Of a stretch of DNA of 6,772 nt, positions 1-5,333 are shown piece by piece. The stretch covers positions 1 through 6,772 of the forward strand of contig CAJBJW010000343.1 of the NCBI GenBank assembly GCA_903953455.1, written 5' to 3'. The notes under the pieces are model-generated. The model saw nothing but the letters and a program-made list of their open reading frames with translations. It made no database searches and had not been told where the DNA came from. Each line of letters opens with the position of its first letter. Position 1 is the stretch's first letter. The DNA is from an uncultured Pseudomonadota bacterium. GTDB lineage: Bacteria; Pseudomonadota; Gammaproteobacteria; Methylococcales; Methylomonadaceae. Made by a program: the position numbers and the translations under genes.

Positions 1-306
1 GGAAAGGGGAAAATTATATTAAAAACAGGTATTGTTAAGAATGTTAAGAACTTGTGTAGTTGTTGTCAATCTGAAGTAGTCGGACAATTTGTTGAAATAA
101 GTGTTAAAGATAACGGTTCAGGCATTAAACCGGATATTGCGAAACGAATATTTGAACCGTTTTATACAACAAAACCGGTTGGTGAAGGCACAGGACTTGG
201 ATTATCAGTCATTGTTGGTATTTTGCATAATGCAGGTGGACATATCTTACTTGAATCAGAAGTAGGCATTGGGACAACATTTCGATTATTGTTGCCACAA
301 AATTAA
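1..306 (+). CDS. Sensor histidine kinase, C-terminal ATP-binding domain (5' end missing)
   Basis: This is the last 101 residues of a two-component sensor kinase; the reading frame is open from base 1, so the gene starts upstream. What remains is most of a HATPase_c domain, which binds ATP and phosphorylates the kinase's own histidine. Visible motifs are the G1 box DNGSGI (residues 37-42 of the fragment), the F box RIFEPFYTTK (49-58), the G2 box GEGTGLGLS (61-69) and the terminal GTTFRLLLP strand (91-99). The N box, the phospho-acceptor histidine and the sensor domain lie outside the window. The protein ends just after the kinase domain, so no receiver domain is fused at the C-terminus. A C-x-x-C pair (C19, C22) sits just before the G1 strand. 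Signal and partner regulator cannot be inferred. It converges on the EF-hand gene with only 14 bases between the stop codons and no clear terminator hairpin. Confidence 0.93.
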   Translation, partial: GKGKIILKTGIVKNVKNLCSCCQSEVVGQFVEISVKDNGSGIKPDIAKRIFEPFYTTKPVGEGTGLGLSVIVGILHNAGGHILLESEVGIGTTFRLLLPQN

Positions 307-320
307 TCTATTAAAAGAAA
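307..320. other. Convergent gap between kinase and EF-hand genes
   Basis: Only 14 bases separate two convergent stop codons. A short AT-only palindrome (TTAAT-CT-ATTAA) spans the kinase stop, but it has no GC stem or T-run, so it does not look like a terminator. Each transcript probably runs some way into the opposite gene, or ends by Rho. Confidence 0.5.
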
Positions 321-728
321 TTATTTCCCTAATTCAATTTTTTGATCGTTGTTTTTATCCGCTTCGGTAAACCATTTTAAACGTGACTCATTGTATTCAT
401 CTTCAGTAATTTTATCATCATGGTCTTCATCCATTTTATCAAAAACATGATGTTCAACACTCACTGATGACCCACTGGTGGTTTTGTGTGAATGTTCTGC
501 GTAACGCTGTAAAAATTCTTCTTTTTCAATAGCACCATCGCTATCAATATCCATCGTTTTAAAACGTTTAGCTGCAGATTCTAAAAATTCATCCTGCGTA
601 ACGACGTTATCATGATTGTTATCGAATTTTTCAATGATATACGCATTTTTTTCGGGTTCTTGCGCGATAGTTACCGAACTTTGCATAAGAATAAGCATTG
701 AAACTGTAGAAATAATATATTTTTTCAT
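321..728 (-). CDS. Secreted EF-hand calcium-binding protein
   Basis: This 135-residue protein has a signal peptide and four EF-hand loops. MKKY is followed by a hydrophobic stretch (residues 5-15) and a probable cleavage site after TIA (A22/Q23), so it should act in the periplasm or outside. Loops are at 36-47 (D-N-D-N, Glu at position 12), 60-71 (canonical DIDSDG, Glu at 12), 100-111 (DEDHDD, Glu at 12) and 124-135 (DKNNDQ, Lys at 12). Loops 1-3 keep calcium-coordinating residues. Loop 4 lacks the final acidic residue and the chain ends there, so it probably binds weakly or not at all. The start at 728 is preferred because it begins the signal peptide directly and clears the spoT stop by 13 bases. 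A start at 773 would add 15 residues and overlap spoT. The ribosome binding site is weak (AAAAAG). It is the last gene of the leftward cluster. Calcium buffering or signalling is a family inference; the exact role is unknown. Confidence 0.85.
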   Translation of the reverse strand: MKKYIISTVSMLILMQSSVTIAQEPEKNAYIIEKFDNNHDNVVTQDEFLESAAKRFKTMDIDSDGAIEKEEFLQRYAEHSHKTTSGSSVSVEHHVFDKMDEDHDDKITEDEYNESRLKWFTEADKNNDQKIELGK

Positions 729-741
729 AAAAATGCGCTTT

Positions 742-2913
742 TTAGCCTTTAACGCGGGTGATTTTAAGTACAATGGATAATTCTTTTAATCGACGCATAA
801 TTCTCGCTAAGTGAACGCGATTTCGTGCGGTTAAAATAATGGAGTCAACGCAAACACGCGCATCTTGATCGACAACGGTGACGTTTTCGATATTGGAATC
901 TAAATCTGAAATAGTGGCGGCAATGGTGGCAAGTGCGCCGCGTTGATTTAAAATTTCAATCCGAATTTCTGTTGCAAAATCGCCCGTTGCATCATGCCCC
1001 CACTGAACATCGAGCCAATTATTTTGTTTTTTCTTAATTAATGCGTGATTGTGGCAATCATGTTGATGCACCACAATACCTTTACCGGGATTGAAAAAAC
1101 CAATAATGGCATCACCGGGAATAGGGCGGCAACATTTTGCTAACTTCACCACCATGCCCTCTGTGCCTTGAATCATCAAAGGACGGTTTTGTGTTGTGAC
1201 ACTGTCATTGAGTTTGACGTGCGTATTCACATCATCTTGAACCAACTGTTTTGCCACCAAAAATGGCATTTTATTGCCAAGTCCGATATCTTCAAGCAAG
1301 TTTTCAAATGATTTCAATCCCATCAGTTTGAGTAGCGCAGTGATTTTTTCTGGGCTAATGTCATTTAGCTGAACATTCATCGCCAGTAATTCATTTTCGA
1401 GTAAACGTCGCCCTAAACCAAGCGCTTCTTGTCCTTCAATATGTTTTAAACGATTACGAATAGCGGTTCTTGCTCTTGCCGTGACGACATAATTGAGCCA
1501 TAAGGGGTTAGGTCTAGTGTGCTCTGCGGTGATAATTTCCACCGTCATCCCACTTTCAAGTTGCGTTTGCAGTGGAATGAGTTGTTTATCAATACGCGCT
1601 GATACGCATGCATTTCCTAAATCGGTATGCACTGCATAAGCAAAGTCAACCAACGTGGAGCCACGCGGTAATTTAATAATGGCGCCTTTAGGCGTAAAAA
1701 CAAAGACTTCTTGCGGGAATAAATCGACTTTGAGATTGTCGATAAATTCTAAAGAATCGCCAGCACTTTTTTGGATTTCCAGTAAATCTTTTAGCCAGTC
1801 ATTGGCAAGGGCTTGGAAGTTTCGTGTTTTATCAGGATCGGACTTATAAAGCCAATGTGCAGCTATGCCAGATTCTGACATACGGTGCATTTCATGCGTT
1901 CGAATTTGAACTTCAATCGGAACGGCATAAGGACCAATTAAAACAGAATGCAGTGATTGGTAGCCATTTTCTTTTGGCAGTGCGATGTAATCTTTAAATC
2001 GCCCTGGAATAGGTTTGTATAAATTGTGCATGATGCCAAGTACGCGATAGCAAGCATCAACATCTTCGCAGTAAATCCGAAACGCATAAACGTCAAACAC
2101 GTCAGCGAGTGGGATTTTCTTTTGCACCATTTTTTTATAGATGCTGTAAATGTTTTTTTCGCGTCCGGCGACATCGCAGGGAAAATCAACTTCTTGCAAG
2201 CGTGCACGAATCGTATTTTCAATCGTATCAATCATTTTTCGACGATTACCACGCGCTTTTTTAATAGCGCTACTTAATACGGCATGTCGATAAGGGTACA
2301 TCGCTTCAAAACTGAGTGATTCTAAGCGATGACGAATTGAATTCATGCCTAAGCGATTGGCAATTGGCGCATAAATATCTAGGGTTTCGCGTGCGATGCG
2401 TCGTTTTTTAGGCGGCAACATGACACCTAACGTTTCCATGTTATGCAAACGATCAGCGAGTTTTACAATAATCACGCGCAAATCTTTTGCCATCGCAAGA
2501 AACATTTTTCTAACGTTTTCCCCTTGTGTTTCGGCGTGCGATTTGTTGTCAATTTTTGACAGTTTCGTCACGCCATCAACGAGTTCAGCTACTTCGTTAT
2601 TAAATTCAAGCGCAAGTTGTGATTTACTCACGCCTGTATCTTCAATCACGTCGTGGAGAATTGCGGCTGTAATGCCATCCGCGTCCATGTGCATTTCAGC
2701 AAGGCTTGTAGCGACGGCAATGGGGTGGCAAATATACGGCTCACCACTTTTACGAAATTGTCCGACATGTGCGGCTGCACCAAATCGATAAGCGTGAATA
2801 CACTGCGCCACTTGTTGCTGATCTAAATAGCTTTCTAAAATGCTATTTAAACGAGCAAGATGCGCCGATTCAAGTGGATGAACGCTTTCTCTTAATGCAG
2901 TTGAGTTTGGCAT
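742..2913 (-). CDS. spoT: Bifunctional (p)ppGpp synthetase/hydrolase, SpoT type
   Basis: This 723-residue RelA/SpoT homologue sets the level of the stringent-response alarmone (p)ppGpp in the cytoplasm. The N-terminal HD hydrolase domain is intact: H63, the HD pair H87-D88, E91-D92 and D154 in KLADRLHN. This argues for SpoT rather than the hydrolase-dead RelA of E. coli. The synthetase domain follows (about 240-345), with FDVYAFRI around D274, RFKD (305-308), GYQSLH (317-322) and EVQIRT (334-339). RFKD is the RxKD form typical of bifunctional enzymes. Next come a TGS domain (about 400-460, from VFVFTPKG), a helical region, a Cys-containing segment (AKCCRPIPGD and HQHDC) and a C-terminal ACT domain (about 650-723). 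Length is close to E. coli SpoT (about 700), with a slightly longer N-terminus. No Shine-Dalgarno sequence is evident. The start lies 14 bases after the rpoZ stop and no upstream in-frame start exists, so coupling to rpoZ translation is plausible. Confidence 0.96.
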   Translation of the reverse strand: MPNSTALRESVHPLESAHLARLNSILESYLDQQQVAQCIHAYRFGAAAHVGQFRKSGEPYICHPIAVATSLAEMHMDADGITAAILHDVIEDTGVSKSQLALEFNNEVAELVDGVTKLSKIDNKSHAETQGENVRKMFLAMAKDLRVIIVKLADRLHNMETLGVMLPPKKRRIARETLDIYAPIANRLGMNSIRHRLESLSFEAMYPYRHAVLSSAIKKARGNRRKMIDTIENTIRARLQEVDFPCDVAGREKNIYSIYKKMVQKKIPLADVFDVYAFRIYCEDVDACYRVLGIMHNLYKPIPGRFKDYIALPKENGYQSLHSVLIGPYAVPIEVQIRTHEMHRMSESGIAAHWLYKSDPDKTRNFQALANDWLKDLLEIQKSAGDSLEFIDNLKVDLFPQEVFVFTPKGAIIKLPRGSTLVDFAYAVHTDLGNACVSARIDKQLIPLQTQLESGMTVEIITAEHTRPNPLWLNYVVTARARTAIRNRLKHIEGQEALGLGRRLLENELLAMNVQLNDISPEKITALLKLMGLKSFENLLEDIGLGNKMPFLVAKQLVQDDVNTHVKLNDSVTTQNRPLMIQGTEGMVVKLAKCCRPIPGDAIIGFFNPGKGIVVHQHDCHNHALIKKKQNNWLDVQWGHDATGDFATEIRIEILNQRGALATIAATISDLDSNIENVTVVDQDARVCVDSIILTARNRVHLARIMRRLKELSIVLKITRVKG

Positions 2914-2927
2914 AAGGACAAGTAAAC

Positions 2928-3179
2928 TTAAAACAAAGGATTAACTGGCGGATGATGATCGTGAACATCACCAACACGATGCAGTGCATTCACGTTCGTT
3001 TCTGTTACATGACCGGCTGCAATTTCACGCAGGGCAACAACGGTATCTTTATCTTTGCCACGCGGGACAAATTCAGTTGCACCATGACTTAATTGTCTTG
3101 CACGGGTGCTGGCAAGTAAAACCAATTTAAATCGGTTTTCAAGGTTTTCTAAACAATCTTCAATCGTTACGCGAGCCAT
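2928..3179 (-). CDS. rpoZ: DNA-directed RNA polymerase omega subunit
   Basis: This 83-residue protein is the omega subunit, which helps fold and assemble the beta-prime subunit of RNA polymerase. In E. coli it also forms part of one ppGpp-binding site. The N-terminus MARVTIEDCLENLENRF matches the conserved omega start, followed by KLVLLASTRARQL and TVVALREIAAG (the VIALREI motif). The start is fixed by this conservation, although the ribosome binding site is poor: a GGA lies 11 bases upstream. The protein is somewhat shorter than E. coli omega (91 residues), and its tail contains HDHHPP instead of the acidic, Gln-rich tail. In many gammaproteobacteria the order is gmk-rpoZ-spoT. Here spoT follows as expected, but pgk rather than gmk precedes it. 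A ppGpp link between omega and SpoT makes this adjacency functionally sensible. Confidence 0.96.
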   Translation of the reverse strand: MARVTIEDCLENLENRFKLVLLASTRARQLSHGATEFVPRGKDKDTVVALREIAAGHVTETNVNALHRVGDVHDHHPPVNPLF

Positions 3180-3214
3180 CTTTATATAGTTCCAAAAAGT
3201 TAAAGTGTAAAAAG

Positions 3215-4381
3215 TTATCTGTCTAAAATAGCGACAGCAGGCAAAGTTTTGCCTTCTAAAAATTCTAAAAACGCACCGCCTCCGGTTGAGGTGTACGATA
3301 TTTGGTCATTAATGCCATATTTATCAATAGCTGCAAGTGTGTCGCCACCGCCAGCGATTGAAAAAGCGTCACTACCCGCAATGGCATAAGCAAGTGTTTG
3401 TGTGCCGTGTGCAAATTGGTCAATTTCGAAAACGCCGACAGGGCCATTCCAGACGATAGTTTTGGCTGATTTCAAAATGCTTGCATAATGTGCAGCGGTT
3501 TCGGGGCCAATATCTAAAATTAAATCATCTGCTTCAATATCGGCAACCTCTTTAACAGTGGCCTCTGCAGTATCAGAAAATTCTTTTGCGCATACAACAT
3601 CCGTTGGAATAGGAATGTCTGAGCCAGCGGCTTTCGCGTTAGCAATAAGTTGCTTTGCTTCATCAATTAAATCAGGTTCATAAAGCGATTTTCCAACAGA
3701 AAATCCTGCCGCAGCAATAAACGTGTTGGCAATGCCACCACCGACAATCAATTGATTCACTTTTTGAGAAAGTGCTTGAAGGACAATTAATTTACTGGAT
3801 ACTTTTGAACCACCAACAATGGCAATAACCGGTTTTTCAGGTGATCCTAAAGCGCGACCCAGTGCATCCAATTCATCAGTCAACAAGGGGCCTGCGCAAG
3901 AAATAGGTGCGAATTTTGCGATGGCGTGCGTGGAGGCTTGTGCACGATGGGCGGTACCAAATGCGTCCATCACAAAAATATCACACAGCGCAGCCATTTT
4001 TTTGCCCAATTCGTCACTGTCTTTTCCTTCGCCAATATTAAAGCGAACGTTTTCACATAAGACGACTTCACCGGCAGAAATAGTAATGCCTTCCAGCCAG
4101 TCTTTTTCTAAACGAACCGGTTTATTTAATAGTGTCGCCAAGTGATCGGCAACGGGTTGCAGTGAATACTCTGGATTGTATTCTCCCTCAACTGGGCGGC
4201 CAATATGCGACATTAGCATAACTGCTGCGCCAGCATTTAGCGCATGTTGAATGGTGGGTAAACTTGCTTGAATACGAATATCACTGGCTACTTTACCATT
4301 TTTTACAGGGACATTTAAGTCTTCTCGAATTAAAACGCGTTTTCCCGCAAGGTCTAAATCTACCATACGCAAAATGGTCAT
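3215..4381 (-). CDS. pgk: Phosphoglycerate kinase
   Basis: This 388-residue cytoplasmic glycolytic enzyme interconverts 1,3-bisphosphoglycerate plus ADP with 3-phosphoglycerate plus ATP. It has full family length and all expected motifs: the PGK signature KRVLIREDLNVP (residues 14-25), substrate-binding D21, N23 and R36, SHIGRP (58-63), the hinge-region GGSKVSSK (190-197), VWNGPVGVFE, the nucleotide-binding GGGDT and the C-terminal TSTGGGAFLEFLEGK. The start MTILRMVDLDLAGKR parallels E. coli MSVIKMTDLDLAGKR, which supports the first Met over M6. A strong Shine-Dalgarno sequence (GGGAG) lies 8 bases upstream, inside the last codons of the redoxin gene. The gap to that gene is only 3 bases, so co-transcription and translational coupling are likely. 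The usual glycolytic neighbours (gap, tkt, pyk, fba) are not in this window. Confidence 0.98.
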   Translation of the reverse strand: MTILRMVDLDLAGKRVLIREDLNVPVKNGKVASDIRIQASLPTIQHALNAGAAVMLMSHIGRPVEGEYNPEYSLQPVADHLATLLNKPVRLEKDWLEGITISAGEVVLCENVRFNIGEGKDSDELGKKMAALCDIFVMDAFGTAHRAQASTHAIAKFAPISCAGPLLTDELDALGRALGSPEKPVIAIVGGSKVSSKLIVLQALSQKVNQLIVGGGIANTFIAAAGFSVGKSLYEPDLIDEAKQLIANAKAAGSDIPIPTDVVCAKEFSDTAEATVKEVADIEADDLILDIGPETAAHYASILKSAKTIVWNGPVGVFEIDQFAHGTQTLAYAIAGSDAFSIAGGGDTLAAIDKYGINDQISYTSTGGGAFLEFLEGKTLPAVAILDR

Positions 4382-4384
4382 ACG

Positions 4385-4945
4385 TTATTCTCCCTCTTTC
4401 CATTTAATAGAACAGCCAATACTGCTTAATTGTTCTGTTGGGCCGTGACCGGTTTGCGCCACTAATTGCATCGCTTCAAATAAGTCACGTGGTGTATTGT
4501 CAGGTGTGATTTCTCGGCGACTTGAATCAAGACGGCCTCGGTATTGCAATTCAAAATTGGCGTTATACCCGAAAAAATCCGGTGTGCAAATAGCACCGTA
4601 AGCCTTAGCTATTTCTTGTGTTTCGTCAAGTAAATACGGGAAACTAAATTGCAATTCATCAGACAATTTTTTCATGTTATCAAACGAATCATCAGGGTAA
4701 TTGGCTACATCATTAGGCATAATAGCAACGCTGTTAATGCCAAGTGCTTTAAGTTCGTTGGTATCACGCACGATACGATCTTTTACCGCTTTGACATACG
4801 GGCAATGATTGCAAATAAACATCACAAGCAGGCCTTTCTCGCCCATACAATCTTGCAGTGTCCAGTTCTTACCATCAACACCAAGTAGCGTAAAATCAAT
4901 CGCTGGTTTACCAAAATCACAAATCGGTGTTTCTAACGTCACCAT
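4385..4945 (-). CDS. Thioredoxin-fold redoxin (AhpC/TSA, PRX-like family)
   Basis: This 186-residue cytoplasmic protein has no signal peptide and belongs to the redoxin/thioredoxin superfamily, in the group often annotated simply as 'thioredoxin family protein'. The fold begins with PAIDFTLLGVDGKNWTL. The active-site motif CNHC (C45, C48) follows the strand LLVMFI, in the conserved CNHCPYVKA context. The cis-proline is at ICTPDFF (T121-P122). The C-terminus holds GCSIKW (C178), also characteristic of this group. C9, C33 and C120 are further cysteines. The reaction is probably thiol-disulfide exchange or peroxide reduction; the substrate is unknown. A GTG at 4954 would add three residues, but that GTG is itself part of a GAGGTGA ribosome binding site serving the ATG at 4945, so 4945 is chosen. 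It is the first gene of the leftward cluster, runs into pgk with a 3-base gap, and is divergent from the copper genes. Confidence 0.88.
   Translation of the reverse strand: MVTLETPICDFGKPAIDFTLLGVDGKNWTLQDCMGEKGLLVMFICNHCPYVKAVKDRIVRDTNELKALGINSVAIMPNDVANYPDDSFDNMKKLSDELQFSFPYLLDETQEIAKAYGAICTPDFFGYNANFELQYRGRLDSSRREITPDNTPRDLFEAMQLVAQTGHGPTEQLSSIGCSIKWKEGE
4390..4394 (-). promoter_or_regulatory. Ribosome binding site of pgk, inside the redoxin gene
   Basis: GGGAG on the minus strand, 8 bases before the pgk ATG. It overlaps the final Glu-Gly-Glu codons of the upstream redoxin gene, so ribosomes finishing that gene terminate next to the pgk start. This fixes the pgk start and suggests coupled translation. 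Confidence 0.8.
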
Positions 4946-4950
4946 AAATT

Positions 4951-4957
4951 TCACCTC
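4951..4957 (-). promoter_or_regulatory. Strong ribosome binding site of the redoxin gene
   Basis: GAGGTGA on the minus strand, 5 bases before the ATG at 4945. It matches the anti-Shine-Dalgarno core at seven positions. It decides the start of the redoxin gene, because the competing GTG start lies inside it. Confidence 0.85.
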
Positions 4958-4979
4958 GTTTATTTGAAATATTGAGATG

Positions 4980-5008
4980 ATTATATAGTGTGGCGCTGAG
5001 AAAATAAC
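4980..5008 (-). promoter_or_regulatory. Promoter of the leftward redoxin-pgk-rpoZ-spoT cluster
   Basis: A perfect TATAAT -10 box occupies 4980-4985 on the minus strand. With 17-base spacing the -35 position (5003-5008) reads GTTATT, a poor match, so the promoter may need an activator or upstream element. Transcription would start near 4973, giving a leader of about 28 bases. The 8-base hairpin at 5015-5037 lies just upstream of this -35 position. A minor additional start further downstream in the cluster cannot be excluded. Confidence 0.55.
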
Positions 5009-5053
5009 TATTAACCTTTGAATTTATGTTTCAAAGGATTGCAATACAGCGCC
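4992..5053. repeat. Outer inverted repeat in the divergent region
   Basis: GGCGCTG (4992-4998) is the exact reverse complement of CAGCGCC (5047-5053). The 7-base GC-rich arms stand out in an AT-rich spacer and enclose the 5015-5037 palindrome. They may be paired protein-binding half-sites or the base of a two-tier stem. The arms are short, so chance is possible. Confidence 0.45.
5015..5037. repeat. 8-base perfect palindrome, candidate operator
   Basis: CCTTTGAA (5015-5022) and TTCAAAGG (5030-5037) are exact reverse complements separated by 7 bases. The site lies between the leftward -10 box and the rightward promoter candidate, where one regulator could affect both directions. The CCTT/AAGG ends recall the copper regulator CueR (MerR family), but the arms here are about 4 bases further apart than I recall for the E. 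coli copA site. The regulator is therefore unassigned. There is no T-run after the stem, so it is not a standard terminator. Confidence 0.55.
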
Positions 5054-5067
5054 GCTAGGGTAATGAT
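5039..5067 (+). promoter_or_regulatory. Candidate promoter of the copper operon
   Basis: TTGCAA (5039-5044) and AATGAT (5062-5067) are separated by 17 bases and each matches four of six consensus positions. Transcription would begin near 5074, giving a leader of about 44 bases before the copper chaperone start. The -10 box overlaps the left arm of the 5061-5079 inverted repeat, so a bound repressor would block it. The match is only moderate. Confidence 0.35.
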
Positions 5068-5079
5068 ATGTCATCATTA
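5061..5079. repeat. 7-base inverted repeat over the copper promoter
   Basis: TAATGAT (5061-5067) and ATCATTA (5073-5079) are exact reverse complements with a 5-base spacer. The arms equal the inner part of classical Fur-box half-sites, but the spacer is 5 bases instead of 1, so this is not a standard Fur box. Its place over the candidate -10 element fits an operator for the copper genes. Confidence 0.45.
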
Positions 5080-5105
5080 TTCATTTTTATTTTATTCAAA
5101 TCATG

Positions 5106-5110
5106 AAGGA
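5106..5110 (+). promoter_or_regulatory. Ribosome binding site of the copper chaperone gene
   Basis: AAGGA, 7 bases before the ATG at 5118. This supports 5118 over the in-frame ATG at 5103, which has no ribosome binding site and lies 5' of this motif. Confidence 0.75.
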
Positions 5111-5117
5111 AAATCGT

Positions 5118-5327
5118 ATGATTCAAACTATTAATTTAACTGTGACAGGCATGAAATGTGGCGGTTGTGAAACAAATGTTGTAGGAAAACTAACGGCTTT
5201 AGCGGGAGTAGAACGCGCGATCGCTAATTTTAAAGAAAATGTAGTCAGCGTTGATTTTGATGCAGACCAAATTGATGTGGATGAGTTAGAAGACGTCATT
5301 ATTGCCGCTGGTTTTGGCGTCGAGTAA
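5118..5327 (+). CDS. copZ: CopZ-like copper chaperone (heavy-metal-associated domain)
   Basis: This 69-residue protein is a single heavy-metal-associated (HMA) domain of the ferredoxin-like fold. The metal site GMKCGGC has C14 and C17, which in this family bind Cu(I) in the cytoplasm and pass it to a P1B-type ATPase. After the site come the helix, the VERAIANFKENVVSVDF strand pair and the closing helix ending in AAGFGVE, all normal for the family and its length. The start at 5118 is chosen because AAGGA lies 7 bases upstream. A start at 5103 would add five residues (MKENR) with no ribosome binding site. The stop is 6 bases before the CopA-like ATPase start, so the two genes almost certainly share a transcript and form a delivery pair. 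The metal could in principle be another soft ion, but the partner's CPC motif favours copper. Confidence 0.88.
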   Translation: MIQTINLTVTGMKCGGCETNVVGKLTALAGVERAIANFKENVVSVDFDADQIDVDELEDVIIAAGFGVE

Positions 5328-5333
5328 TTGGCG

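Noticed and set aside
302..313. TTAAT-CT-ATTAA palindrome at the kinase stop
   Set aside because: The stem is all A/T with a 2-base loop and no T-run, so it is too weak for a terminator.
2396..2791. Plus-strand reading frame of 131 codons inside spoT
   Set aside because: It is antisense to the well-conserved HD domain of spoT and shows no protein family motif or ribosome binding site; it is a shadow frame.
3183..3211. Promoter-like hexamers on the minus strand (TTTACA, 17 bases, TATATA) before rpoZ
   Set aside because: The -10 element ends only 3 bases before the rpoZ ATG, so transcription would start inside the gene. The spacer is simply AT-rich.
3194..3216. Direct repeat AAAAAGTT twice, 15 bases apart, between pgk and rpoZ
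   Set aside because: It is low-complexity AT-rich sequence, and the second copy overlaps the pgk stop codon. There are not enough copies to call an iteron or operator.
3819..4145. Plus-strand reading frame of 108 codons inside pgk
   Set aside because: It is antisense to conserved pgk sequence with no recognisable domain.
5015..5037. CueR (MerR-family) operator
   Set aside because: The CCTT/AAGG ends are suggestive, but the half-sites are about 4 bases further apart than in the E. coli copA promoter, and no good -10 box follows at 19-20 bases from TTAACC. It is kept only as an unassigned palindrome.
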